64,000 nt of DNA from Bradyrhizobium sp. ORS 278 (lineage in GTDB: Bacteria > Pseudomonadota > Alphaproteobacteria > Rhizobiales > Xanthobacteraceae). Below, piece after piece: positions 57,248-64,000 of the stretch (within the stretch, counting starts at the first letter, position 1; every line of letters starts with the position of its first letter). Where the stretch lies: positions 4,340,001 through 4,404,000 of the forward strand of contig NC_009445.1 of the NCBI RefSeq assembly GCF_000026145.1, read 5' to 3'. Position numbers and translations under genes: made by a program. Below the pieces are notes generated by a model. That model saw only the letters and a list, made by a program, of their open reading frames with translations. It had not been told where the DNA came from and did no database searches.

Positions 57248-57377
57248 TATCGGTAAACGCCCGCCAAATACGGCTTCACGCGGCGGGATACTGAAACACT
57301 GCGACGCCGCGGACTGAACGTCCGCAGCGGTCGCTGAACTGATAAATCGAGTCGTCTGTCGATCGTGCCAGCGCGGA

Positions 57378-58652
57378 TCACGCGCTGGCGCTGCTTTCCA
57401 CCGCGCGATCGGAGCGATCGGCGTAGATGTAGAGCGGACGGGCCGTGCCTTCGACCACCTCGCGCGAGATGACCACTTCCTCGACGCCTTCGAGACCCGG
57501 CAGGTCGAACATCGTCTCGAGCAGGATGCTCTCGAGGATCGACCGCAGACCACGGGCACCGGTCTTGCGCTCGATGGCCTTGCGCGACACCGCACCCAGC
57601 GCCTCGTCGGCGAAGGTGAGCTCGATGTTCTCCATCTCGAACAGGCGCTGATACTGCTTCACCAACGCGTTCTTCGGCTCGGTGAGGATCTTCTTCAGCG
57701 AGTTCTCGTCGAGGTCCTCGAGTGTCGCCACGACCGGCAGACGGCCGACGAACTCGGGGATCAGGCCGTACTTGAGCAGATCCTCAGGCTCGACGTGACG
57801 GAAGATCTCGCCGGTGCGGCGGTCTTCCGGCGCCAGCACTTGGGCGGCGAAGCCGATCGAGGTCGACCGGCCGCGCGCCGAGATGATCTTCTCGAGGCCG
57901 GAGAACGCACCACCGCAGATGAACAGGATGTTGGTGGTGTCGACCTGCAGGAACTCCTGCTGCGGATGCTTGCGGCCGCCCTGCGGCGGAACCGACGCAA
58001 CCGTGCCTTCCATGATCTTCAGCAGCGCCTGCTGCACGCCCTCGCCCGAGACGTCGCGCGTGATCGACGGATTGTCGGACTTCCGACTGATCTTGTCGAT
58101 CTCGTCGATGTAGACAATGCCACGCTGCGCGCGCTCGACATTGTAGTCGGCCGCCTGCAGCAGCTTCAGGATGATGTTCTCGACGTCCTCACCGACATAG
58201 CCGGCCTCGGTCAGGGTCGTGGCGTCGGCCATCGTGAACGGCACGTCGAGGATGCGGGCGAGCGTCTGCGCGAGCAGCGTCTTGCCCGAACCGGTCGGAC
58301 CGATCAGCAGGATGTTCGACTTCGCGAGCTCGACGTCCGAGTGCTTGGTCTGGTGATTGAGCCGCTTGTAGTGGTTGTGAACGGCGACCGAGAGCACCTT
58401 CTTCGCATGGTTCTGGCCGATCACGTAATCGTCGAGGACCTTGCAGATTTCCTTCGGCGTCGGAATGCCGTCGCGCGACTTGACCAGCGAGGACTTGTTC
58501 TCCTCGCGGATGATATCCATGCAGAGTTCGACGCACTCGTCGCAGATGAAGACGGTTGGACCTGCGATCAGTTTGCGGACTTCGTGCTGGCTCTTGCCGC
58601 AGAACGAGCAATAAAGCGTATTCTTCGCGTCGCCGTTTCCGACCTTACTCAT
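57378..58652 (-). CDS. clpX: ATP-dependent Clp protease ATP-binding subunit ClpX
   Basis: 424 residues. The N-terminal zinc domain has Cys15, Cys18, Cys37 and Cys40 ([15 protein letters not shown]). The AAA+ part has Walker [13 protein letters not shown], Walker [13 protein letters not shown], and the IGF loop ([10 protein letters not shown]) that docks on ClpP. It unfolds substrates for ClpP. It lies 443 bases after clpP on the same strand, so separate transcription or a long leader is likely. Confidence 0.97.
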   Translation of the reverse strand: MSKVGNGDAKNTLYCSFCGKSQHEVRKLIAGPTVFICDECVELCMDIIREENKSSLVKSRDGIPTPKEICKVLDDYVIGQNHAKKVLSVAVHNHYKRLNHQTKHSDVELAKSNILLIGPTGSGKTLLAQTLARILDVPFTMADATTLTEAGYVGEDVENIILKLLQAADYNVERAQRGIVYIDEIDKISRKSDNPSITRDVSGEGVQQALLKIMEGTVASVPPQGGRKHPQQEFLQVDTTNILFICGGAFSGLEKIISARGRSTSIGFAAQVLAPEDRRTGEIFRHVEPEDLLKYGLIPEFVGRLPVVATLEDLDENSLKKILTEPKNALVKQYQRLFEMENIELTFADEALGAVSRKAIERKTGARGLRSILESILLETMFDLPGLEGVEEVVISREVVEGTARPLYIYADRSDRAVESSASA

Positions 58653-59095
58653 TCCTATCTCCGTCCGCGGTTCGCTCTTGTCCGCTCGTTCGTTCCGACC
58701 CGGCTCGGGCCGGACCGAATTGATGAAAGAGCAAAATTCGTACCAAAATTAAGACCTTGTTCTTGACTCGCCGTGCACCCACGGCTCACGCGAATCCCCC
58801 ACGATCCATAACTGGGCACTCTAGCCAATCATGCTGTCATCCGACTATCAAGAATTCGCTAATCGGAGGACAGACCCTAGACCGTGACATTACCGTGATT
58901 TTAGGGCTTGACACGGCAAGAACACGCGAAATCGGCTGGACGTTGCGAGTTTGCCACGCCTGTTTGCCGGTTGCACGGCAGGGTTGCGGCCCTTTTGGGA
59001 CCCCACCTTAGTACCTTCGCCGGCCGGAGCCGGCAAAGGCGATGCCGTGATGCACCGAGGCCCGTCGCACGGACCTCGCCTTACTCAGCTACGGC
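58653..59095. other. Intergenic region between clpP and clpX
   Basis: About 440 bases with no gene. It should contain the clpX promoter and any clpP terminator. Several AT-rich patches (58730-58765, 58880-58900) are present, but I could not fix promoter boxes or a terminator with confidence. Confidence 0.5.
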
Positions 59096-59728
59096 TCACT
59101 TGCCCATCGCCGCCGGGTCTTCCGGCCGCTTGTCGAGCACCTTGTCGATGAGCCCGAACTCCTGGGCGGCTTCCGCCGTCAGGAATTTGTCGCGTTCCAG
59201 CGCATCCTCGATCGCCTTGTACGGCTGGCCGGTATGCTTCACGTAGATCTCGTTGAGCCGCTTCTTGAGGCTCAGGATCTCCTGGGCGTGCAGCATGATA
59301 TCGGTCGCCTGGCCCTGGAAGCCGCCGGACGGCTGATGCACCATGATGCGCGAGTTCGGCAGCGAGAAGCGCATGTCCTTGTGGCCGGCGCAGAGCAGCA
59401 GCGAGCCCATCGAGGCGGCTTGGCCGGTGCACAGCGTCGACACCGCCGGACGGATGAACTGCATCGTGTCGTAGATCGCGAGACCCGACGTCACCACGCC
59501 GCCCGGCGAGTTGATGTACATCGCGATCTCCTTCTTCGGGTTCTCGGCCTCGAGGAAGAGCAGCTGCGCGACGATCAGCGTCGCCATGCCGTCTTCGACC
59601 GGGCCGGTCACGAAGATGATGCGCTCCTTCAGGAGGCGCGAGAAGATGTCGTAGGCGCGCTCACCGCGGTTGGTCTGTTCGACCACCATGGGCACAAGGT
59701 TCATATAGGTTTCAACGGGATCGCGCAT
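59096..59728 (-). CDS. clpP: ATP-dependent Clp protease proteolytic subunit
   Basis: 210 residues. The serine protease triad is Ser106 (GQAASMGS), His131 ([10 protein letters not shown]) and Asp180 (ALERDKF). It forms the tetradecameric barrel that degrades proteins fed by ClpX or ClpA. The order tig-clpP-clpX-lon on one strand is classic. A heat-shock-like promoter lies about 120 bases upstream. Confidence 0.97.
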   Translation of the reverse strand: MRDPVETYMNLVPMVVEQTNRGERAYDIFSRLLKERIIFVTGPVEDGMATLIVAQLLFLEAENPKKEIAMYINSPGGVVTSGLAIYDTMQFIRPAVSTLCTGQAASMGSLLLCAGHKDMRFSLPNSRIMVHQPSGGFQGQATDIMLHAQEILSLKKRLNEIYVKHTGQPYKAIEDALERDKFLTAEAAQEFGLIDKVLDKRPEDPAAMGK

Positions 59729-59847
59729 GAATCACCCAAGGGTTGGACCAGCAGTTGAAGACGACTGGCCGCCGCAGGTGAGGCTCGTTCAGCGAGCAGC
59801 GACGGACAGTGGCCCCGTGATGCAGAACTTCAAGACCGAGCCCAGAG

Positions 59848-59873
59848 ATATGGACCAATTTCCCGGTGACAAG
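59848..59873 (-). promoter_or_regulatory. Heat-shock (sigma-32) type promoter candidate of clpP
   Basis: On the minus strand CTTGTCA (59867-59873) and CCATAT (59848-59853) are separated by 13 bases, close to the sigma-32 pattern CTTGAAA-N(13-15)-CCCCATnT. It is 120 bases upstream of the clpP ATG with no gene between. Confidence 0.55.
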
Positions 59874-60025
59874 ACCGGGTCTCCTGGCCGACCGCGAGCG
59901 AGGTCGCCGTCCTGTTCAAGCTGATTCCCGCGGCGGCGGCCAGCGTCGGAACTTGGCTGACCCGCGCTTTCACGGGTCAACCTTAACTCCCGCTTATGTC
60001 GCGAACCCGACGAGAGGTGGCCCGA

Positions 60026-61381
60026 TCAGGCCGCCTTGTCGTCGTCGTCCTTGAACAGCTCGTCCTTCGAGACCTTCTTCTCGGTGACGTTGGCGAGCTC
60101 GAGGATGAAGTCGACGACCTTGTCCTCGTAGATCGGCGCGCGCAGCTGTGCGAGCGCCTGCGGGTTGCTGCGATAGAAGTCCCAGACCTCCTTCTCGCGG
60201 CCCGGCATCGAGCGCGCGCGCTCGATCACGGCGCGGCTGACCTCGTCGTCGGTGACGGTGATCTTGTTCTTCTCGCCGATCTCCGACAGCACCAGACCGA
60301 GACGCACGCGGCGGTCGGCGATGGTGCGGTACTCTTCCTTGGCCTTGTCCTCGGTGGTGTTCTCGTCGGCGAAGGTCTTGCCGCTCGACTTCATCTCGGC
60401 CTGGACCGAGTTCCACATCAGGTTGAACTCCTCGTCGATCAGCGACGGCGGCGCATCGAACTTGTGGGTCTCGTCGAGACGGTCGAGCAGCGCGCGCTTG
60501 ACGCGCTGGCGGGTCGCCTGGGTGAACTCGCCGGCGAGACGGTCGCGCATCAGCTCCTTCAGCTTGTCGAGCGATTCCAGGCCGAGCGTCTTGGCGAACT
60601 CGTCGTCGACGACCTTGTCCTCGGGCGCCTCGATGGCGGTCGCGGTGGTCTCGAACTCCGCGGCCTTCCCGGCCAGCTCGTTGTTGAGATAGTTGGTCGG
60701 GAACGTGACCTTCAGCGTGCGGGTCTCGCCCACGGCGATGCCGACAAGCTGATCCTCGAAGCCCGGGATGAAGGTGTTCGAGCCGATCACGACGTCGATA
60801 CCCTCGCCGGTGCCGCCGTCGAAGGCGACGCCGTCGATCGTGCCCTTGAAGTTGACCTTGACGCGGTCGCCGCTCGCAGCCTTCGCACCCTCGGCCTTGG
60901 CGGCATAGCTGCGGTTGGCATCGGCCAGGCGCTTGATCGCCTCATCGACGTCGGCGTCGGTGATGTCGGCGACCGGCTTTTCGACCGCGAAGGTCTTGAA
61001 GTCGGCGAGCGTGATCGCCGGCACCACTTCGATCGCGACGCTGTAGGTCAGGTCGGACTGGCCGGCGAGGATCTTCTCAACCTCGGCCTCCTCGGTCGGC
61101 ATCGTCACCTTCGGCTCGGTCGCGAGGCGGAAGCCACGCTCGGTGAAGATCTGCGTGTTGGTGTCGCGGATGGTCTGGTCGATGGTCTCGGCCATGACCG
61201 ACTTGCCGTAGATCTTCTTCAGATGCGCCACCGGCACCTTGCCGGGGCGGAAGCCGTTGATGCGGACCTTGTCCTTGAGATCGACCAGCTTGGCATCCGC
61301 CTTGGCGTCGAGATCCGCCGCGGGAACGCTGATCTGGAACTCATGCTTCAAGCCTTCTGACAAGGTTTCTGTGACCTGCAT
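60026..61381 (-). CDS. tig: Trigger factor
   Basis: 451 residues. The N-terminal ribosome-binding domain contains the signature GFRPGKVP (residues 43-50), the middle FKBP-type prolyl isomerase has [21 protein letters not shown] and [11 protein letters not shown], and the C-terminal helical chaperone domain follows. It shelters nascent chains at the ribosome exit. It is the first gene of the minus-strand tig-clpP-clpX-lon block; 297 bases separate it from clpP. Confidence 0.97.
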   Translation of the reverse strand: MQVTETLSEGLKHEFQISVPAADLDAKADAKLVDLKDKVRINGFRPGKVPVAHLKKIYGKSVMAETIDQTIRDTNTQIFTERGFRLATEPKVTMPTEEAEVEKILAGQSDLTYSVAIEVVPAITLADFKTFAVEKPVADITDADVDEAIKRLADANRSYAAKAEGAKAASGDRVKVNFKGTIDGVAFDGGTGEGIDVVIGSNTFIPGFEDQLVGIAVGETRTLKVTFPTNYLNNELAGKAAEFETTATAIEAPEDKVVDDEFAKTLGLESLDKLKELMRDRLAGEFTQATRQRVKRALLDRLDETHKFDAPPSLIDEEFNLMWNSVQAEMKSSGKTFADENTTEDKAKEEYRTIADRRVRLGLVLSEIGEKNKITVTDDEVSRAVIERARSMPGREKEVWDFYRSNPQALAQLRAPIYEDKVVDFILELANVTEKKVSKDELFKDDDDKAA

Positions 61382-61554
61382 GGCGCCAATCTTCTTCCGC
61401 TACGGTCCGGACCCTTGCGATCCGGACACACCTGATTCAATTGTGGACGACGCGCGGCCAACGAGCCTTGCGCCGGTGGGATCGGTGCCGCCGCTCTCCT
61501 GTCGCAGGAGCGCGGCTGCGCCGTGAAACTTTGGGCAAACGCTAAGGAAGCGCT

Positions 61555-61639
61555 TGGTGCGGGCGGAGGGACTCGAACCCCCACAACTTTCGTCACTGGA
61601 ACCTAAATCCAGCGCGTCTACCAGTTCCGCCACGCCCGC
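61555..61639 (-). tRNA. tRNA-Leu (anticodon UAG)
   Basis: An 85-base class II tRNA on the minus strand: acceptor GCGGGCG pairing with CGCCCGC, anticodon stem CTGGA/TCCAG around TTTAGGT with TAG in the centre, a long variable arm (TGACGAAAGTTGT), T-arm GGGGGTTCGAGTCCC, discriminator A and encoded CCA (61555-61557). Confidence 0.95.
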
Positions 61640-61814
61640 GTGAACTGCATCGATAGCCCGGCCGCGATGCCGCGGGCGGCGCGGCTTATACCACGCGTGA
61701 AACCGTCCGCAGCAAAAAAATGGGCCCGAAAGCGCACCCGCGACCCGGCCGATCGGCCAAGCTCGCGGCACAGATAAGGGAAAACGAGATGATCCGCATC
61801 CCCCTCAACGCACA

Positions 61815-63122
61815 ATGTTTTGCCGCATGACGCAGCGCTGGGAGGGAGTCAGCCGCCGCGCCGTGCTCGGCGGCTTTGCCGCAGCCTGCGCGGTGTCGTG
61901 GCCGCGGCTCGCGCCGGCTGCCGAACGGATGTCCGTCGCCTTGGAAGGCCGCGCCGAATCTCTCGCGCTCGCCCCTGGCCGGTCGGCCTTGCGCGTCTCG
62001 CAACTCGCCGGCGGGGCCGCGGTGCTCAGGTTCGGCCGTGGCAGTGCATTCGACCTGGCGATGGCAAACGGCCTCGCGATACCGGCCGCGCTGTCGGGCC
62101 GCGGCCTCGCTTTGCCCGCGCCGCTGCTGGTCGCCCGACCGGTCGCTCCCGGCGGCCGCGCCAGCATCGCGGCGACAGCGCTGCGCTCCGGAACCGGGCT
62201 GCTCGACCTGCGGCTGCTGGCCGACGGAGCCTCCGACCCGATCCGGCCGCTGCCTGTCATCGTCGACGAGGTATTGCCGGTAACCTTCGACCGCGACGAG
62301 GTTTTTCTGGTCGAGGACTTCCGCATCAAGCCCGACGGCAAGGCGATCGCGCCGGGGACTGCGGCCCAGGACTCCGAGCTGCTCTACAGCGTTAATGGGC
62401 AGCTCCAGCCGGACATTGCGCTGCGCGCGCAGGCGCGGGTCAGGCTTCGCTTCATCAATGGCTGCCATCGCGCTGTGATCGCCATCAAAATCGCCGACGT
62501 CGAGGCTATCAGGGTGATCGCGATCGACAGCCAGCCGGCAGAGCCGTTCCTCGCCCGCAACGGCGCGGTGGTGCTGCCACCCGGCGGCCGCACCGACGTG
62601 GTCATCGACATGCCCGCCAAGGCGCCGCTGCCGGTGCTGCTGCACGACGGCAGTAGCGCGCGGCCGATCGCCCGCCTGACGTTGTCGGGAGAGCCGCCGC
62701 AACGGTCCGGCCCGCTTCCTGCGCCGGCGCCACTGCCGTCGAACGGGCTGCCGGACAAGCTCGACCTGCGCTCCGCGATGCGCGCCGATCTTGCATTGGA
62801 CGGTCCGGAATGGCGGCCGCCCGCGCAGTTCAATCCAGGCAGCGCGCCCGCCTTCAAGGCCAAGCCCGGCCGCGTCGTGGTGCTGGCGCTCGCCAATAAG
62901 GCGGCCGGACCGAGGGTGGTTCATCTGCACGGCCAGCCGTTCCGCCTGCTCGACCGGCTCGACGATGGCTGGAAGCCATATTGGCTCGACACGCTGGCAC
63001 TCGAAGCCGGCCAGACCCAGCGCATCGCCTTCTCAGCCGAAGCCGCTGGCCGGTTCCTGGTCGAGAGCATGGCCACCGACTGGGCGGCGCCACGCCTCGT
63101 CAGGTGGTATGAGATCGGGTGA
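61815..63122 (+). CDS. Tat-exported multicopper-oxidase-like protein lacking most copper ligands
   Basis: 435 residues. The leader has the twin arginine of the Tat pathway (SRRAVLGGFAAACA, Arg14-Arg15). Three cupredoxin-like domains can be traced, ending in VVHLHGQPFRLLD (His370, His372), the counterpart of the third copper motif. The first two His-x-His motifs are missing, and the final His-Cys-His motif, which carries the type 1 copper, is replaced by FLVESMATDW near residue 414. Like SufI/FtsP it may be a structural, copper-free relative. It lies upstream of and probably in one unit with the mandelate racemase-like gene. Confidence 0.82.
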   Translation: MFCRMTQRWEGVSRRAVLGGFAAACAVSWPRLAPAAERMSVALEGRAESLALAPGRSALRVSQLAGGAAVLRFGRGSAFDLAMANGLAIPAALSGRGLALPAPLLVARPVAPGGRASIAATALRSGTGLLDLRLLADGASDPIRPLPVIVDEVLPVTFDRDEVFLVEDFRIKPDGKAIAPGTAAQDSELLYSVNGQLQPDIALRAQARVRLRFINGCHRAVIAIKIADVEAIRVIAIDSQPAEPFLARNGAVVLPPGGRTDVVIDMPAKAPLPVLLHDGSSARPIARLTLSGEPPQRSGPLPAPAPLPSNGLPDKLDLRSAMRADLALDGPEWRPPAQFNPGSAPAFKAKPGRVVVLALANKAAGPRVVHLHGQPFRLLDRLDDGWKPYWLDTLALEAGQTQRIAFSAEAAGRFLVESMATDWAAPRLVRWYEIG

Positions 63123-63146
63123 GGAAACGAACCAGGGAGAACTCCC

Positions 63147-64000
63147 ATGACCACCGCCGCCATCACCGGCGTCACCGCGCGCGCCGTCATCACGCCGATG
63201 AAGCGCCCGCTGCGCAACGCCTTCGGCGTGATCGATTCAGGCCCGCTGGTGCTGATCGACGTCACGACAGATCAGGGCGTGACCGGCCATTCCTATCTCT
63301 TCGCCTACACCAGGCTGGCTCTGAAGCCGCTCGTGCATCTGGTCGAGGATATCGGCCGCGAGCTCGCCGGCAAGGCGCTGGTGCCGGTCGATCTGATGAA
63401 GGCGATGGACGCGAAATTCCGGCTGCTCGGCTGGCAGGGGCTGGTCGGCATGGCCGTCTCGGGGCTCGACATGGCGTTCTGGGATGCGCTCGGCCAGCTC
63501 GCGGGCAAGCCCGTCGTCGAGCTGCTCGGCGGCAGCGCTCGTCCCATTCCCGCCTATGACAGCTACGGCGTGCTCGACGCCCGGGACGACGAGCGCACCT
63601 TGCGCACCGCGTGCGACGAGCACGGCTTCCGCGCCATCAAGAGCAAGGGCGGCCATGGCGACCTCGCCACCGACGAGGCGATGATCAAGGGCCTGCGCGC
63701 TTTGCTCGGGCCCGACATCGCGCTGATGCTCGACTTCAACCAGTCGCTCGATCCCGCTGAGGCCACGCGCAGAATCGCGCGTCTTGCGGATTACGACCTG
63801 ACCTGGATCGAGGAGCCGGTGCCGCAGGAGAATCTCTCCGGCCACGCCGCGGTGCGCGAGCGCTCGGAGATCCCGATCCAGGCCGGCGAGAACTGGTGGT
63901 TTCCGCGCGGCTTCGCCGAAGCGATCGCCGCCGGCGCCTCCGACTTCATCATGCCCGACCTGATGAAGGTCGGCGGCATCACCGGCTGGCTCAATGTCGC
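63147..64000 (+). CDS. Mandelate racemase-like enolase superfamily enzyme (cut by the window edge)
   Basis: 284 codons are visible from the ATG at 63147 (GGGAG upstream); the end lies outside the window. The N-terminal capping domain is followed by the barrel with the mandelate racemase residues in near-identical numbering: Lys165-x-Lys167 (IKSKGG), metal ligands Asp196 (MLDFNQS), Glu222 (WIEEPVP) and Glu248 (AGENWW), and Asp271 (MPDLMKVGG). The catalytic His expected near 298 is beyond the edge. The enzyme should abstract an alpha-proton from a carboxylic acid, so mandelate racemase or an acid-sugar dehydratase are candidates. Confidence 0.88.
   Translation, partial: MTTAAITGVTARAVITPMKRPLRNAFGVIDSGPLVLIDVTTDQGVTGHSYLFAYTRLALKPLVHLVEDIGRELAGKALVPVDLMKAMDAKFRLLGWQGLVGMAVSGLDMAFWDALGQLAGKPVVELLGGSARPIPAYDSYGVLDARDDERTLRTACDEHGFRAIKSKGGHGDLATDEAMIKGLRALLGPDIALMLDFNQSLDPAEATRRIARLADYDLTWIEEPVPQENLSGHAAVRERSEIPIQAGENWWFPRGFAEAIAAGASDFIMPDLMKVGGITGWLNV

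Noticed and set aside
54630..57317. An 895-codon plus-strand open frame opposite lon
   Set aside because: Antisense shadow; lon is unmistakable on the minus strand.
59955..59985. Hairpin TGACCCG / CGGGTCA between clpP and tig as a tig terminator
   Set aside because: The stem is only 7 bp and no T-run follows on the minus strand, so termination there cannot be supported.

Overview
The window is high-GC chromosomal DNA of an alphaproteobacterium, most likely Bradyrhizobium or a close relative. Pointers are a DUF3551 protein, two Omp25/Omp31-type outer-membrane barrels, DUF1467 beside methylmalonyl-CoA epimerase, a short prolyl-tRNA synthetase without an inserted editing domain, RNase J after birA, and a pcu-like copper cluster near the complex I operon. 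I saw no insertion sequence, integrase, prophage or CRISPR array. The genus assignment is inference from gene content.

Layout. 1-6.5 kb: a caspase-like protein that has lost both catalytic residues, dnaE, and a 32-residue membrane peptide. 6.6-9 kb: two beta-barrel porins flanking a DUF3551 protein. 9.4-11.3 kb: an MmyB-type regulator divergent from a dehydrogenase that lacks the usual zinc motifs. 11.4-14.8 kb: lolD, lolC/E and proS. 15-21.9 kb: a seven-gene, minus-strand copper-acquisition cluster (DUF2946, PCuAC chaperone, DJ-1/PfpI protein, DUF2946, TonB-dependent receptor, YcnI, CopC-CopD fusion). 22.4-28.7 kb: a metallophosphoesterase divergent from a ribose-type ABC importer, which converges on methylthioribose kinase (mtnK); two long inverted repeats lie between permease and kinase.

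28.9-47.9 kb: the complete minus-strand respiratory complex I operon, nuoA to nuoN, continuing into birA, rnj, mce and DUF1467, with many stop/start overlaps and a terminator after the end. Two genes that are not Nuo subunits sit inside it: an FkbM-family methyltransferase coupled to nuoD, and a small membrane protein between nuoE and nuoF. NuoL carries a histidine-rich insertion after its first helix.

48.4-54.5 kb: small proteins, tRNA-Asp, peptidase T with a palindrome upstream, a methyltransferase, a second metallophosphoesterase, a free-standing cyclic-nucleotide-binding domain, and tRNA-Val. 54.6-61.4 kb: the protein quality-control block tig-clpP-clpX-lon, with heat-shock-like promoter candidates. 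61.5-64 kb: tRNA-Leu, a Tat-exported multicopper-oxidase-like protein without most copper ligands, and a mandelate racemase-like enzyme cut by the window edge.

Most promising for follow-up are the two extra genes in the nuo operon, the extended copper cluster, and the dead caspase-like protein. All functional proposals for these rest on motif reading and gene order only.
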